Below are positions 35,943-47,262 of a stretch of DNA of 64,000 nt, in pieces. This DNA is from Theristus sp. LFF4_11. Lineage: Eukaryota > Nematoda > Chromadorea > Monhysterida > Xyalidae. The position numbers and the translations under genes are program-made. The stretch's first letter is position 1; each line of letters opens with the position of its first letter. Under the pieces are notes generated by a model. That model made no database searches and was not told the origin of the DNA. It was given only the letters and a program-made list of their open reading frames with translations. The stretch is from positions 81,052 through 145,051 of the forward strand of contig JASANC010001093.1 of assembly GCA_030248135.1 (NCBI GenBank), read 5' to 3'.

Positions 35943-38900
35943 TCACTGTCACAAACTCTTTGGAAGGAAAGGATGAAGCCACTTGCTTACATCACGCTGC
36001 CCAGCGATCATGGGCACCAAACACAGTTACTCAGCAGAAATCCGCATCGCAAGGAAACTGACATTGTTGAAGAGAAAGGATTTTGCGATGATTCGTCGAA
36101 AGATCTGACCGAGACGGCTGTTGTCTTTGAGTCAAGTTAGTTGTTTGATTTGATTTCAATTTTTTTTTTGCAACAAAAAACAAAATCCGAAAATTGTGTT
36201 CAGAATTGTGCTATTCGGACAACGTCGTCTACGTTGGTGAGCTCAATCGGACTCGGAGAAACAAGCACTGTCTGTCGTGGGATTCTGAGGTAATATTGCA
36301 AAAGGAAACACGTTTTTTCCCATGCCAACCCTGTCTGTAACTGGTTGTTTGTTTCTGTTTGTTTCTTTGCTGACCGTTTTTCCAGTGCAGCATCGTCTTT
36401 CGGTCGTCATCAATCGACAGTCACTGCAACAATTGTTGCATTTTTTCAGTTTCAATGCATCGTGGAGCAGGAAAATTCATCGAATAAAACTTCATTTAAA
36501 TTGAGTGGCATAAAAACCCGCAGTTCTGTGTTGTCTGTTTCTTACCTGTGGATTTGCGTCCACCACCAACTCTGTATTCACCGTTTGACCTTGACCACCA
36601 GCGTTCAACCATTTTTTGCGTTATTTTAGTTAGTTCTGAGCAACCACATTGAGTTGCGAAACAATGGTGGCCGTTTAATGGACGATGGGGCTCGATGCCG
36701 CGATCCGGGTGCTTTTGAGTGCAACAAACCATGGTGCTTTGTGCGCCATCATCATCGTCGTCGGCGTCACCGACTGTTGCCCGCCGTTGTGGTCGGCCGC
36801 GAATTCTGTAGCGTGCCGAAATGCAACGAAAAACACGGTTTGATGAGATTAGGACAAAGTTGCGCTTGCAGCAACGGAAAACAGTCGAATTTTGTTTTGA
36901 AATTTTATTGATATACCTGTCTGATTCACAGTTTGCAACGGGCACACTCACCCAGATGCTTGGGAGTCGCAGAAATACAAAGCAGGTCGGGTGTGGGGGG
37001 GGGGGGGGGTTAACCTCAAGTCTGGTTAAACAAACAAAAACTGTAGAACTGAAATTTCGTTCTCTTCACAATTCTCTTTTGTTGCAGTGCCGTTTCAAAT
37101 TCGTCACAATTTTTCTCTGCAATCTCAAGATGACTCAATTCTCATCAAGAACACCGCGGACAGTTCGAGCACGGCCCCCCTATGGACGTCTCTATTTGTG
37201 ATTGTCGTTGTTTTCATTGCCATCGCGCTATGGCTCTCGCGTAAAACAATGCTCTGCCAACAAATTCGCGCTTTATGCACGTATGGTTCTTTCGAACAGC
37301 AGTTTTTTTCAGAAGATTTGGATAATGCAATGCAAGTAGACTGAAATACTTGCTTGCTTCGTGGGGAAAGTTTTGTTTCAAAATTGTCTCCACACGATTG
37401 AGTGGTTAATGTTTTTTGTTTCAGACAGCGCTGCTTTGTCGCGTCATCCGCAACATCAACGACGTTCTACACCAACTCGATCATTTTCGCTGACACCACG
37501 ACTGTAATAAGCACGACTTCAATTTGCAACGCATTCCATTCGTACCAATGCGACGTTTGTCAACGACTGATATTGGCCAGCAACACGTTCCGGCCGCCAC
37601 TGCACACCGTTGACCATTCGTTGTTGTCGGTCAAACGAAACGCCTCCTATTATGCGCAGCTGCCTGCAACGACAGACAGCAATTACATTGAAACCGAGCC
37701 GGTTGGTTTGATTGAACATAATTCTGTGCACTGATGTTTCTTTTGTTTGTTTTTCAATCGATTTTTCGTCTGTAAATTTTACGTGTGGACCATGCGAGAA
37801 AAACTATGAACAGTGAGTGACGTTTCTATCGTGTGTCGTGACTTTCAGCCGCACAGTTGCGCTCATTGGTTGCTTTATGATGACCGGCACGGTGTGGTTT
37901 GGTCAGCCATTGTGTCTCCATGAACCAATGCTTCTCATCCAATGTCACAGTCGAACTGTGAATCATAAGCTGCTTCGCTGCTTTGAACTCACTGTATGAT
38001 CGTGCAATCAATAATCAATCCAGACAGAGATCCAAGAAAAGTACCAGAAAATGAACAGTAACTGCATGTTTCACAGTTTTGACTGTTGTAGCACATGTAA
38101 TAAGTGTTGATCGAACGTCAGCTGCACAACATGCAACTGCCAGTGGTGATCGGCCGTTTGGCGAGCGGTGATCAGTCGGATGTTTTTCTGGCGCACGGAA
38201 ACCTAAGTGAACGAACGGACCACCGTGTAATTGGGCGAAACGTCGAACAGGCAGCGCAGTTTGTGGTTGTGAAACGTCTGAAACAAGCAAAATGTCAGCA
38301 GGGCGCAAGTGCACGGTGTCTTCAACGGAATCGATTTGTGTTGAACGAGCTGCGATCGCTGGCGGCCATTGGCGCGCATGAAAATGTGGTCGGTTATTGG
38401 GTATTTTTGAAACCAACCAGTGAATCGCACCCGTGCGACAGCGTGGTGTGGCTGTTGTAAAATGCGGTGCACGTCGATTTGCGGTAACCCGCACCGTGTT
38501 AAAACAGCAACCAAGCCATCAGTTCAATACGACCACGTTGCAGCATATCGGACTAATGAAGGTCTGTTACCGTTTCGCTTGGTTCTGCGACTCAATGAGC
38601 GCATAAAGAAAAAAAACAGTTTTGTTTTTGACGCAGCAATTCAAAGTTATTCAAATGACCCTGTTGTGTGAGGTACTTGCGCAATTTGTGGTTGCCGCGT
38701 GAAGCCTGCAACTGATCACAGATGTTGTGCGCGCGTTGAGTGGCAGATGCAGTGCCTGAGCACACCGTCACCGCTTGCAACACGGTGCCCCAATTTGTGC
38801 TCCTTCATTTCAGGTGCGTGCGCTCGGCGGCTGTGCAGCGATCGGCTGCGTCGTGCTGGAGTTCGTGAACGCTCGAGACCTCCGCTGTTGGCTTCGCCAA

Positions 38901-39654
38901 TTGAACGACACACATTCTGGCAATTACGAAACACCGAGACCAAGCTCAACGAGGCCACAATTCAGCCAACTACTGCATTTCGCTGTCCAGGTCGCGACTG
39001 AAACCTATTAGGCAGTGTTCTATCCTAACTGTGGTGTATTCTATTGAAGGTGTGTGCGAATCAAAAACTGACCGCGACGCCCAAACTCTCTCTCAGATCT
39101 GCAACGGTGTCGCCGCAGTGCACAGCGCCGGCTGGCTGCATCGTGACGTCGCGCTTCGCAACTGCCTGCTCGACGCCGTGCACATGAACGTGAAACTGTG
39201 CGACTTCAGTTTGGCGCGTTTCGTCGGCGACACAAGCGACGCCACGTTTGTCGTTGACGTTGACGACGACGGCGACGTGCTGCCGGTGCGCTGGCTGGCG
39301 CCCGAGTGTCTCTCTGGCGAGCAGCGCAAACGCCGCGAGTGTCGCGCGTTCTCGCCAGCGTCGGACGTGTGGTCGCTGGGCGTCTGCCTGTGGGAGCTGT
39401 TCAGCGGCGCAATGCTGCCGTACTACGGACGCTGCGACGCGCAAGTCTGCCAACTGGTCGCACGTGGCGAACGACTGACCATGCCACCGTCAATGCGTCA
39501 GCATGCACGAACGGGCGACAATGCGGCGTTGGTCAGGAGGACGTTTGAGCTGATGGAACAGTGCTGGAGCAGACGAGCGCAGTGCCGACCAGCACCGGCA
39601 GTGCTGCGAGACGCGCTGCGTGCGATGCTTGGCGATTGTTCGCGGGTGCTATGA
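35943..39654 (+). CDS. ROR-like kringle receptor tyrosine kinase
   Basis: Ten exons in consistent phase: 35943-36135, 36204-36289, 36630-36837, 37088-37285, 37425-37503, 37581-37701, 37849-37891, 38105-38400, 38814-38990 and 39097-39654 (stop TGA), about 652 codons. Exons 2-3 encode a kringle (LCYSDNVVYVGELNRTRR, CLSW, RCRDPG, NKPWCFV, REFCSVPKC) with a His/Arg-rich insert. Exon 4 holds one membrane helix (LWTSLFVIVVVFIAIALWLS). The kinase has VVVK, NELRSL, LHRDVALRNC, RWLAPE and DVWSLGVCLWELF. Kringle plus tyrosine kinase is the ROR arrangement (Wnt co-receptors in known animals), but no Frizzled-type domain is visible; a Helitron fragment abuts the first exon. The glycine loop is degenerate (GRLASGDQSDVF) and DFG is DFS; the Lys, HRD Asp and DFG Asp remain. 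The smaller exons 5-7 are the least certain. Confidence 0.85.
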
Positions 39655-39875
39655 TTCAGTTGTTCGAGTGGTTTTGCGAAACGCAGAAACTGTACTGCAG
39701 ATGAGAATGCTTGATGTGAGGTGACCTTTTGCTGTCTGGTTTTGTTTCTGTGATGTTTTTTTGAATATTTTCATTTTCCCCATTCTTGCATTTTATCACT
39801 GATTTTCTGATTATGCACTGTTTTGTGTTTATTATGTCGGAGCTCCGTTGTGACTTAGGCATTCATTGTATTCTC

Positions 39876-39881
39876 AATAAA
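39876..39881 (+). terminator. polyadenylation signal of the receptor kinase
   Basis: AATAAA 222 bases after the kinase stop codon, the first such hexamer downstream on this strand. Confidence 0.55.
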
Positions 39882-40096
39882 CCGAAGTTAACGAAGTTCA
39901 ATTTAAAAAACATTAATCACTAGAGGACTGGGCTGATACAAAATACACGAAAATGGCAGAAGACATGAAAAAACCGCCACAAAGATTTCTGATAAGGAAA
40001 CCGATGTGCCGTAGGAAATGCTGCTGAACAACATGCCAAATATTGCAAATGCCAAACAGCAACTGGGGAGAAAGGTAAAAAACTGATCAAACAGCT

Positions 40097-41318
40097 TCAT
40101 TCATTTACATCTGGTAACTCGTTTTGTGGTTTTTGTTCGTTTTCAGCCGTATTCTGCACGGTGCTGCTTGCTGTGCCGCCACTTGCTGCCAGCCCTGACT
40201 CCGTGGCGACGTCCTCTGCTGCTGCCGCAGTCGTGTTTGCTTCATTTGCGCTCGCTTCGTTCGTGCCAGCCAGCGACACGTTCGACGATGTTTTTGCAGC
40301 GGCTGTCTGCAACAGGCAAAACACACAAAATGGACACCAACGCTGATTGGCTGCAGTCATGGGCGTGATCGTTGTAGCAGGAACAAATCAGCAGCTAGAT
40401 TCGATTTGGATTTGCTGGATGCGGTGATTGCATGGTGATTGCGGTTGGTTGGGCTGACAAACTCAGGTGAATCCAACAGTCTTGTTTTCAGCTGCAACAT
40501 TCTCAACTGCAGTTGTCTGCAGTTCTGTATTACTTTGTGTATTTTGTGCATGCACTCCAGTGCTAAATAATGAAACGGAACTGCACTGCAACTCACTGCA
40601 CTGTCATTCAATGCGTTGCCATGGCACGCACCTGAGCGTCATCAGTGGCAAACGTGTCCGTGATTGGCGTCACCTCGCTGTCCACGGCGGCAGCCACTTT
40701 TTTCGCCCGTTTGCATTTCTTGACGAGCGCCACAAGCGCGGCCACCAATGCGACCAGTAGTAAAAGCGTCAAAATGCTGCATGCGTACGAAACTTGGTGC
40801 GTTTTGAAGTTGAAATTGCATCAACATTGAAACGATTTGCTATTACCGTAAAGTCTTGCATATAAGGTCTCCTTATATAAATTTGAAAATCAAAAATTTT
40901 TGAATAAAGTGGAATTTCGTGTGACAGCCTTATAAGTGGGAGGAGGTCTTATGAAGCGAACATTAGGAATTCCGGGCCTTACAAACGGGGTAGGATTTCG
41001 ACCATGTCAAAATTTTGAATTTTTTGGTTTCCCGCCGTGTGACACTCCGCCTACTTTTGGGTGGGGGTCTTATAAGTGGGAGGAACCTTATATGCAAGAC
41101 TACGGTATGTGTTAGAGAACTGCAGAAGTTTGCATTTTTCAACGCAAATTCCGGACCAACCTTGCCGCAACGAGATAACTTTCATATTTCTTCAAATGGT
41201 CGACAAAATTCAACGCCGTCGCGTTTGTGTTGTTTGAATGCATGTGCTCGGCTTGTGACGTCTTGGCGTTGTTGTTGCTATTGAACGTGATCACTGGTTG
41301 GATAGCATTCGCTGCCAT
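40097..41318 (-). CDS. small single-pass membrane protein, three exons
   Basis: Exons 41161-41318 (ATG at 41,316-41,318), 40632-40776 and 40097-40306 join in phase with GT-AG introns to 170 residues. The N-terminal 50 residues are hydrophilic with two N-glycosylation sequons (NNT, NAT). They are followed by one helix (SILTLLLLVALVAALVALV), a basic stop-transfer stretch (KKCKRAKK), and an Ala/Thr/Ser/Glu-rich tail ending LPDVNE. With no signal peptide and positive charge after the helix, it should be type III (N-terminus outside). I do not recognise the family. It converges with the receptor-kinase gene, 442 bases between stops. An inverted-repeat element occupies most of intron 1. Confidence 0.7.
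40847..41106. mobile_element. 260-bp inverted-repeat element in an intron
   Basis: Termini TACCGTAAAGTCTTGCATAT and, inverted, TACCGTAGTCTTGCATATAA. It lies wholly within intron 1 of the small membrane-protein gene. It is too short to encode a transposase, so a MITE-type DNA element is the simplest reading. The TACCGTA start is shared with the element at 41,979-42,459. Confidence 0.75.
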
Positions 41319-41339
41319 TCGCAAGAACTGTTTTGCGAA

Positions 41340-41892
41340 AACAATAAAAACGCGGTAGCACGGAAACTGCGAACCGCGCTGGGGCTGCTTATGGCTTCAA
41401 TTTTCAACCTCAGTGAAAATCAAAACTGGAGTGTTACCGGGCATTTGATCTGAAAGTTTATTCAGGAACGGGTGGTTTTCACACAAATTTTACTGCTTTT
41501 TTCGCATTCAGTTAAACCGCAGCTGTATCAAAAAGCGGAAAGAAAAACGATAAAAACCCATGTGGTTGCAATAATTTTTTCTGCATGAACTATTCTGAAC
41601 AGGCTGAACTATTCTACATAATTTTTATATAAAGTCTCATGGGTGCCCAATTTCCACTCCATAACCATAATTCGAATAGCACGCACTGCTGTCGTTTGAG
41701 TTGCTGGAATTGCTCTTTGGTTGCGAAGGAAGTGCAGTTGGTGGTACCTTGTGGTTCCTGCTAAGTTTTAATGGGAGGTGTACCAATAGATCTTGGTTCA
41801 AGTGCAAGCTCTGTTTCGGTTGCGACTGAGATCAAAGTGTGCTCGTGGACAAGCGATACTTGCTCGTTGTCGCTTCCTTTCAACAAATTTGC
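41340..41892. other. unassigned spacer
   Basis: Upstream flank of the small membrane-protein gene. No repeat boundary or exon found; it should contain that gene's promoter, but I see no distinct element. Confidence 0.3.
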
Positions 41893-41900
41893 GTATATGC

Positions 41901-43628
41901 TATAGATGGTATACTATTGGCTCATTATTCATTAGTTGACGAATGAATAATGGGGTTTTCAAATTATTTGAATAATACTACCGTATTACCCCCAATAAAC
42001 CCCCATGGGGAATTAATACGTCAGCGACTTTTAGGGGTGGGGGTTTATTGGTGGGGGGGGGGATTATTGGTGGGGGGGGGGTTTATTTACAAAAAAATTC
42101 TAGGGGTGGGGGTTTATTGAAAAATAGCAAAAATACCTTGCATGGCAGGCAAGAAAGTCGCAGAAACTTCTACTCTACATAGAAATTTCCTTTTATAACA
42201 GCCTTTTGTAATGAAATTACTATTAACTCACCCATTTGTGGGCCTTTGGTAGCACAATTTCATCATTTTCACTGCAACCAGCCACTGAATTCGCTGGGTA
42301 TGTGTTTCAAACAGGTCTCCAATAATCCCCCATGGGGGATTATTTGTGGGGGGGGGGGGGGATTATTCGGAAACTGGTCGGGGGGGGGGGGGGGGGGGGG
42401 GTTTTTTGGGGGGGGGGGGGGTTAATGGTGGGGGGGGGTTTAATGGGGGTAATACGGTATTTTGAATAATGAGTAATGGGTCCATTATTCAAATAGTACT
42501 ATTGGTGACGAATGAATAATGTGAACAAAGGTCTGGATTTGTTTAAAACCAGTTGCACAAGTTGCAAAAATTTGTGTGCTCAGAGCACACCTTGATTGAC
42601 CACATCAACCTCGCATTTTGTGACACCTCATGAGCATTGAAAAGTGACAAAAAACATGTCCACTGAAATGAAGGTGCTGAAATCAACTTGTAAATTTCTA
42701 CGGGTGCACCAAAACAAACTTCTGAAACTAAAAAATAACTCGCGGTTGGTTTGTTTTGTTTGTTTATGCAGTTCGTTGAAATTGTATTATATTTTTCCGC
42801 ATTTAAACCATGGGCCACTAGAAATCTGCATGTTTCACTACTTGTTTTACACTTTATTCGCAAATTCGTAATAGATGCGCAAAATTCAACACATTTTTTG
42901 AAATCCTGAGTGCATTTTAGTTTGGAAAAGTGAAAGAATCGTTCAATTTGGTGTTATATAACTCGAGATACAGCCATTTTTGTCTAGAAACTTGAAAAAT
43001 CAACAAACACAAAATGAAAGGAAATCACACCACCTGGGGTTGTTATATTAGATGTGGCATACACACATACGTATGTGAGCAATTATGCTCCCCTCACGCG
43101 AACATCACACAGAGACAGTGTTGTGTTTCTCTCTGTTGTTGTTGTGTCTATCTATGCTGCGCACACACGATAGGGTTACCGCAAACGATTATAACTTCTA
43201 CACCGTTTATCCGTTTGAGCTGAAATTTGGATATGTTTTACCTGTATACCTAACAGTTGTCGCCAATTAGTTTTACCCTGAACCGATCAAAAAAACTGAA
43301 GTTAGGGCCTTTAGTTATAATTAAACGCTTTGTTTACTTTGATGAGTGTTGATTTGTTTGAAATAGTGATTTGCACTTGATCCTCTCCGCCATTGATCCG
43401 ACAACAAAAGCATCAATGTGCTGAGGGTAAAAAATGCAAAGTGGCAAATAAAAGTCAATGAACAATCGTTCATTATTCATTAATCATTCACTATCGGCAA
43501 ATTATTCAAGTGAATAATGAATAATTTAAAAAATTACGTGAATAATACTATTTGAATAATATATTATTCATTCGTCATTCATTATTCAAACTCAGAGTTT
43601 GACGAATGAATTATTCATACCATCTATA
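41901..43628. mobile_element. 1.7-kb non-autonomous DNA transposon with 8-bp target duplication
   Basis: Perfect 12-bp terminal inverted repeats (TATAGATGGTAT / ATACCATCTATA) are flanked by identical 8-bp GTATATGC at 41893-41900 and 43629-43636. An 8-bp duplication fits hAT-type transposition, among others. No transposase frame is present. Subterminal 'acgaatgaataat' repeats occur in both orientations. It contains a second nested inverted-repeat element at 41,979-42,459. Confidence 0.85.
41979..42459. mobile_element. nested inverted-repeat element with G runs
   Basis: Ends TACCGTATTACCCCCAATAA and, inverted, TACCGTATTACCCCCATTAA. The interior has many G runs ('tggggggg', 'ggattatt') and no coding sequence. 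Target duplication is not clear. Confidence 0.7.
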
Positions 43629-43820
43629 GTATATGCTGCAACTGCGTGAGTATTTTTTCTTACTTACAATGAGCTGTGGCGACATGAGTGACTTTTGGCG
43701 TGGCAATTATTTTATTTTGCCTGCGAAAGCTGGTGACTGGCACACAATGATCTCTTGTGAAACAATTTAGAATTCTCGGACATTTTAGACTTCTCGATCT
43801 CATTTTAAACAGAAATCTGA

Positions 43821-44863
43821 AATATTATCTAAAAATGCGGGAGACGCATATAAAAGGAGGAATATGGCCTTGTGTAAGCAGTGAAAGACTTGGCTCGTCA
43901 ACGCTTTTCAAGTCTCTGATGTGGTACACACGGATACAAGTACATAAGAGTCATATTTTTGCGCCGCGTTTGTTGTTTAAAAGCTTGCTGAAAAGCGTAA
44001 AAACTTTAAAGTTATCTAGATATTTTTCAATTGTCCTCTTCAGTTTAGTCTAAAATCACATCATGTGCGAAATTCTGTACAGCATGGCCGAATAAATGAG
44101 GCAGTCCATCAAGGCGGGATTAGTCGCTGACTAGGAGTTGTCTTTTTCAAAAATGCCAACATAATTTCCAATCATGTGTGCAAGGGAGAAAGAATGAACA
44201 GAATAATACGGATAATCCATTAGTTTAAAAAAAACGCGTCAAATTTGGTATACAATTTGGTTTCTGAACTTCTTTTTCTTTCATTCAAAATTCGCGCGCT
44301 CCTTGCACCCTGAAAAAAGCTGCCATGTTTAATCGGCTATACTGTAAATTCTGTGCAAAAAAAACAGAAACATCAGAGATTGCAAAACATTGCTGCATGT
44401 AGCTTTATCGTTGTTGCTAACGTACGCACCGCTGTGCATACAGCAGCACCAGTGCAAAAAGTGTTGTCTTCCGTTGATTTTCACCCTTTTTACCAAACTC
44501 TTGTGACAGGATAAACCGGTGAGTCATTGCCACAGAAGGAGACCTTGCGTTCCCAATGCCTCTGCGATACACTTTGTGCAAACCAGTGTCAGCGATCTAA
44601 AGTCTGATCGTTATTTTAGTGGTTTTAGAGGTCGCTAAATGCTAGAAAAAAGCAAATGTGAAAGTTTCATTTGTCTACAATATACGAGGGTTGCCACTTG
44701 CAACCGAAATAAAAAATCGGCGCAAAAATATAACTCTTATGTACTTGTATCCGTGTGTACCACATCAGAGACTTGAAAAGCGTTGACGAGCCAAGTCTTT
44801 CACTGCTTACACAAGGCCATATTCCTCCTTTTATATGCGTCTCCCGCATTTTTAGATAATATT
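43821..44863. repeat. foldback repeat with 146-bp arms
   Basis: Arms 43821-43966 and 44718-44863 are near-perfect inverted copies, 751 bases apart. Each arm contains a TATAAAA-like motif ('gcatataaaaggagg') and a 45-codon frame beginning MRETHIKGGIWPCVSSE. The frame is probably incidental. The element could be a MITE or a pair of inverted small elements. Confidence 0.75.
44120..44360. repeat. dispersed repeat, copy 1 (partner at 49,905-50,150)
   Basis: Positions 44,120-44,360 and 49,905-50,150 are inverted relatives. They share 'caaggcgggattagtcg', 'aggagttg', 'gaacagaataa', 'caaatttg', 'cgcgcgctcc' and 'gccatgtttaatcgg'. About 240 bases each, short enough to be a SINE or MITE; no internal RNA polymerase III boxes recognised. 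Confidence 0.65.
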
Positions 44864-44944
44864 CTGACTTTTACATAAGACCCAAAGGTCGGACCAAAAT
44901 CACAATACGTTGGTCACACATTCTTCTAAACCCCGGACAACTCA

Positions 44945-46440
44945 AGTTTTTCATTTTTCGTTTTTTAGGCCAATTTCGTCTATGCTATTTCTACGGCCGA
45001 TTCGCCCAAAATCGTCACGATTCAGTACCTAGAATTTCTCACATAAGAAAACTGACCCAAAAGCCGTGATCGGCGCAATGAATTACCATGGAAAACACCG
45101 TTTTTTTTGTTTTTCATTTCTGGACCGATTTCGCCAATTTCCACGGCCGATTCGCCCGAAATCGTCACGATTCAGTATCTAGAGTTGCTCACATAAAAAA
45201 CTAACCCAAAATCCGTAATCAGTGCATTGAATTACCACGGAAAACGCCGTTTTCTTGTTTTTCATTTCTGGACCGATTTCGCCAATTTCCACGGCCGATT
45301 CGCCCGAAATCGTCACGATTCGGTATCTAGAGTTGCTCACATGAAAAAACTAACACAAAATCCGTGATCAGTGTATTTAATTACCATGGAAAACACCGTT
45401 TTTTTGTTTTTCATTTCTGGACCGATTTCGCCAATTTCCACGGCCGATTCGCCCGAAATCGTCACGATTCAGTATCTAGAGTTGCTCACATAAAAAACTA
45501 ACCCAAAATCCGCAATCAGTGCATTGAATTAAGTGGAAAGCGTTGTTTTCTTGTTTTTCATTTCTGGACCGATTTCGCCAATTTCCACGGCCGATTCGCC
45601 CGAAATCGTCACGATTCAGCATCTAGAGTTGCTCACGTAAGAAAACTAACCCAATATCCGTGATCAGCGCATTGAATTACCATGGAAAACACCCTTTTCT
45701 TGTTTTTCGTTTCTGGACCGATTTCGCCAATTTCCACGGCCGATTCGCCCGAAATCGTCACGATTCAGCATCTAGAGTTGCTCACGTAAGAAAACTAACC
45801 CAATATCCGTGATCAGCGCATTGAATTACCCTGGAAAACACCTTTTTCTTGTTTTTCGTTTCTGGACCGATTTCGCCGATTTCCACGGCCGATTCGCCCG
45901 ACATCGTCACGATTCAGCATCTAGAGTTGCTTACATAAAAAACTAACCCAAAATCCGTGATCAGCGCATTGAATTACCATGGAAAACACCCTTTTCTTGT
46001 TTTTCGTTTCTGGACCGATTTCGCCAATTTCGACGGCCGATTCGCCCGAAATCGTCACGATTCAGTATCTAGAGTTGCTCACGTAAGAAAACTAACCCAA
46101 AATCCGTGATCAGCGCATTGAATTACCCTGGAAAACACCCTTCTCTTGTTTTTCGTTTCTGGACCGATTTCGCCAATTTCGACGGCCGATTCGCCCGAAA
46201 TCGTCACGATTCGGTATCTAGAGTTGCTCACATAAGAAAACTAACCCAAAATCCGTGATCAGCGCATTGAATTACACTGGAAAACATGGTTTTCTTGTTT
46301 TTCATTTCTGGACCGATTTCGCCGATTTCCACGGCCGATTCGCCGGAAATCGTCACGATTCAGCATCTAGAGTTGCTCACGTAAGAAAACTAACCCAAAA
46401 TCCGTGATCAGCGCATTGAATTACTACGGACTAGACCTTT
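44945..46440. repeat. 148-bp satellite, about ten units
   Basis: Units of 147-149 bases containing 'tttctggaccgatttcgcca', 'acggccgattcgcccgaaat' and 'tctagagttgctcac'. The first unit is diverged and the last ends near 46,440. Unit length is close to nucleosome size. No frame stays open across units. Confidence 0.92.
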
Positions 46441-46539
46441 TTCCTATTATTTTTTGTAGCTCAGACAAAATTTGTAAGAGTGAAAAACTGATACTCAGTC
46501 AAAATGCTACGAACTTTCAAAAATGCACAATTTTGACTT

Positions 46540-46850
46540 AAAAAAGTGCCCGGGCAAAAAAATAAACTTAATTTTCAGAAAATACGGATGAAATTACCCT
46601 AGGAAACATTTTTGTTCAACTGTGAAAGTGTCCCAGCTAAAAATTGAAAGGGCGAACACTTAAAACCAGGTGAAAACCCTCCGAACTTTTAAAAATGCCC
46701 AATTTTTACCCAAAAACAGGGTCGGGGTAAAAAATTAACCCAATTTTCAAAATCTCCGGGTGGAATTACCCCAGGGAACATTTTTGTTCGACTGTGAAAG
46801 TGTCGCAGGTAAAAATTTAAAGGGCGAACACATGTTGATTACATAGCTGA
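46540..46850. repeat. two diverged direct repeats of about 190 bp
   Basis: Shared blocks: 'aattacccyaggraacattt'-like, 'gtgaaagtgtc', 'aaagggcgaacac'. They lie just right of the 148-bp satellite. The stretch 46,850-47,262 shows nothing I can assign. Confidence 0.6.
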
Positions 46851-47262
46851 AAAAAAAAATACAAAGGGAAAGAAGTAACACTGTTTTCAGAATAGGTTTT
46901 TCGTGTCTACAGCGTATGAAAAGTAGTCGGATAAAAATTTTTTCGCGGCTCCAAGCACAACTTTGGGTGTTCGTTTCGTGTGCACAGAAACAGGTTTGTG
47001 GCTTATACTATGCTCGCTGGAGACAGCGAGCAAATTTGAAAAAAGCGCGCGAGGGGATAACGGCTCATATTATGCGTGATGCGCTGTCCGCTCGCTGGCG
47101 CTCGCTCGCGCATCCGCATGATAGAATGCCTTGATATTTTTTGGTACGGTTGTTTGGCGACGAAAACACTGGTTAACAAATAATATCAGGTAAAACCAAA
47201 TTCAAATGCAAAACAGTTTCTTGAAATTCTTCAATTGCCGTAGTGACAGCTATGGATGATCA

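Noticed and set aside
36345..36629. Extra kringle exon between 36,290 and 36,629
   Set aside because: Exons 36204-36289 and 36630-36837 join directly in phase and complete the kringle; the intervening frames have no kringle residues.
39061..39453. 130-codon antisense frame in the kinase exon
   Set aside because: It is the shadow of the GC-rich kinase coding sequence, which has clear motifs on the plus strand.
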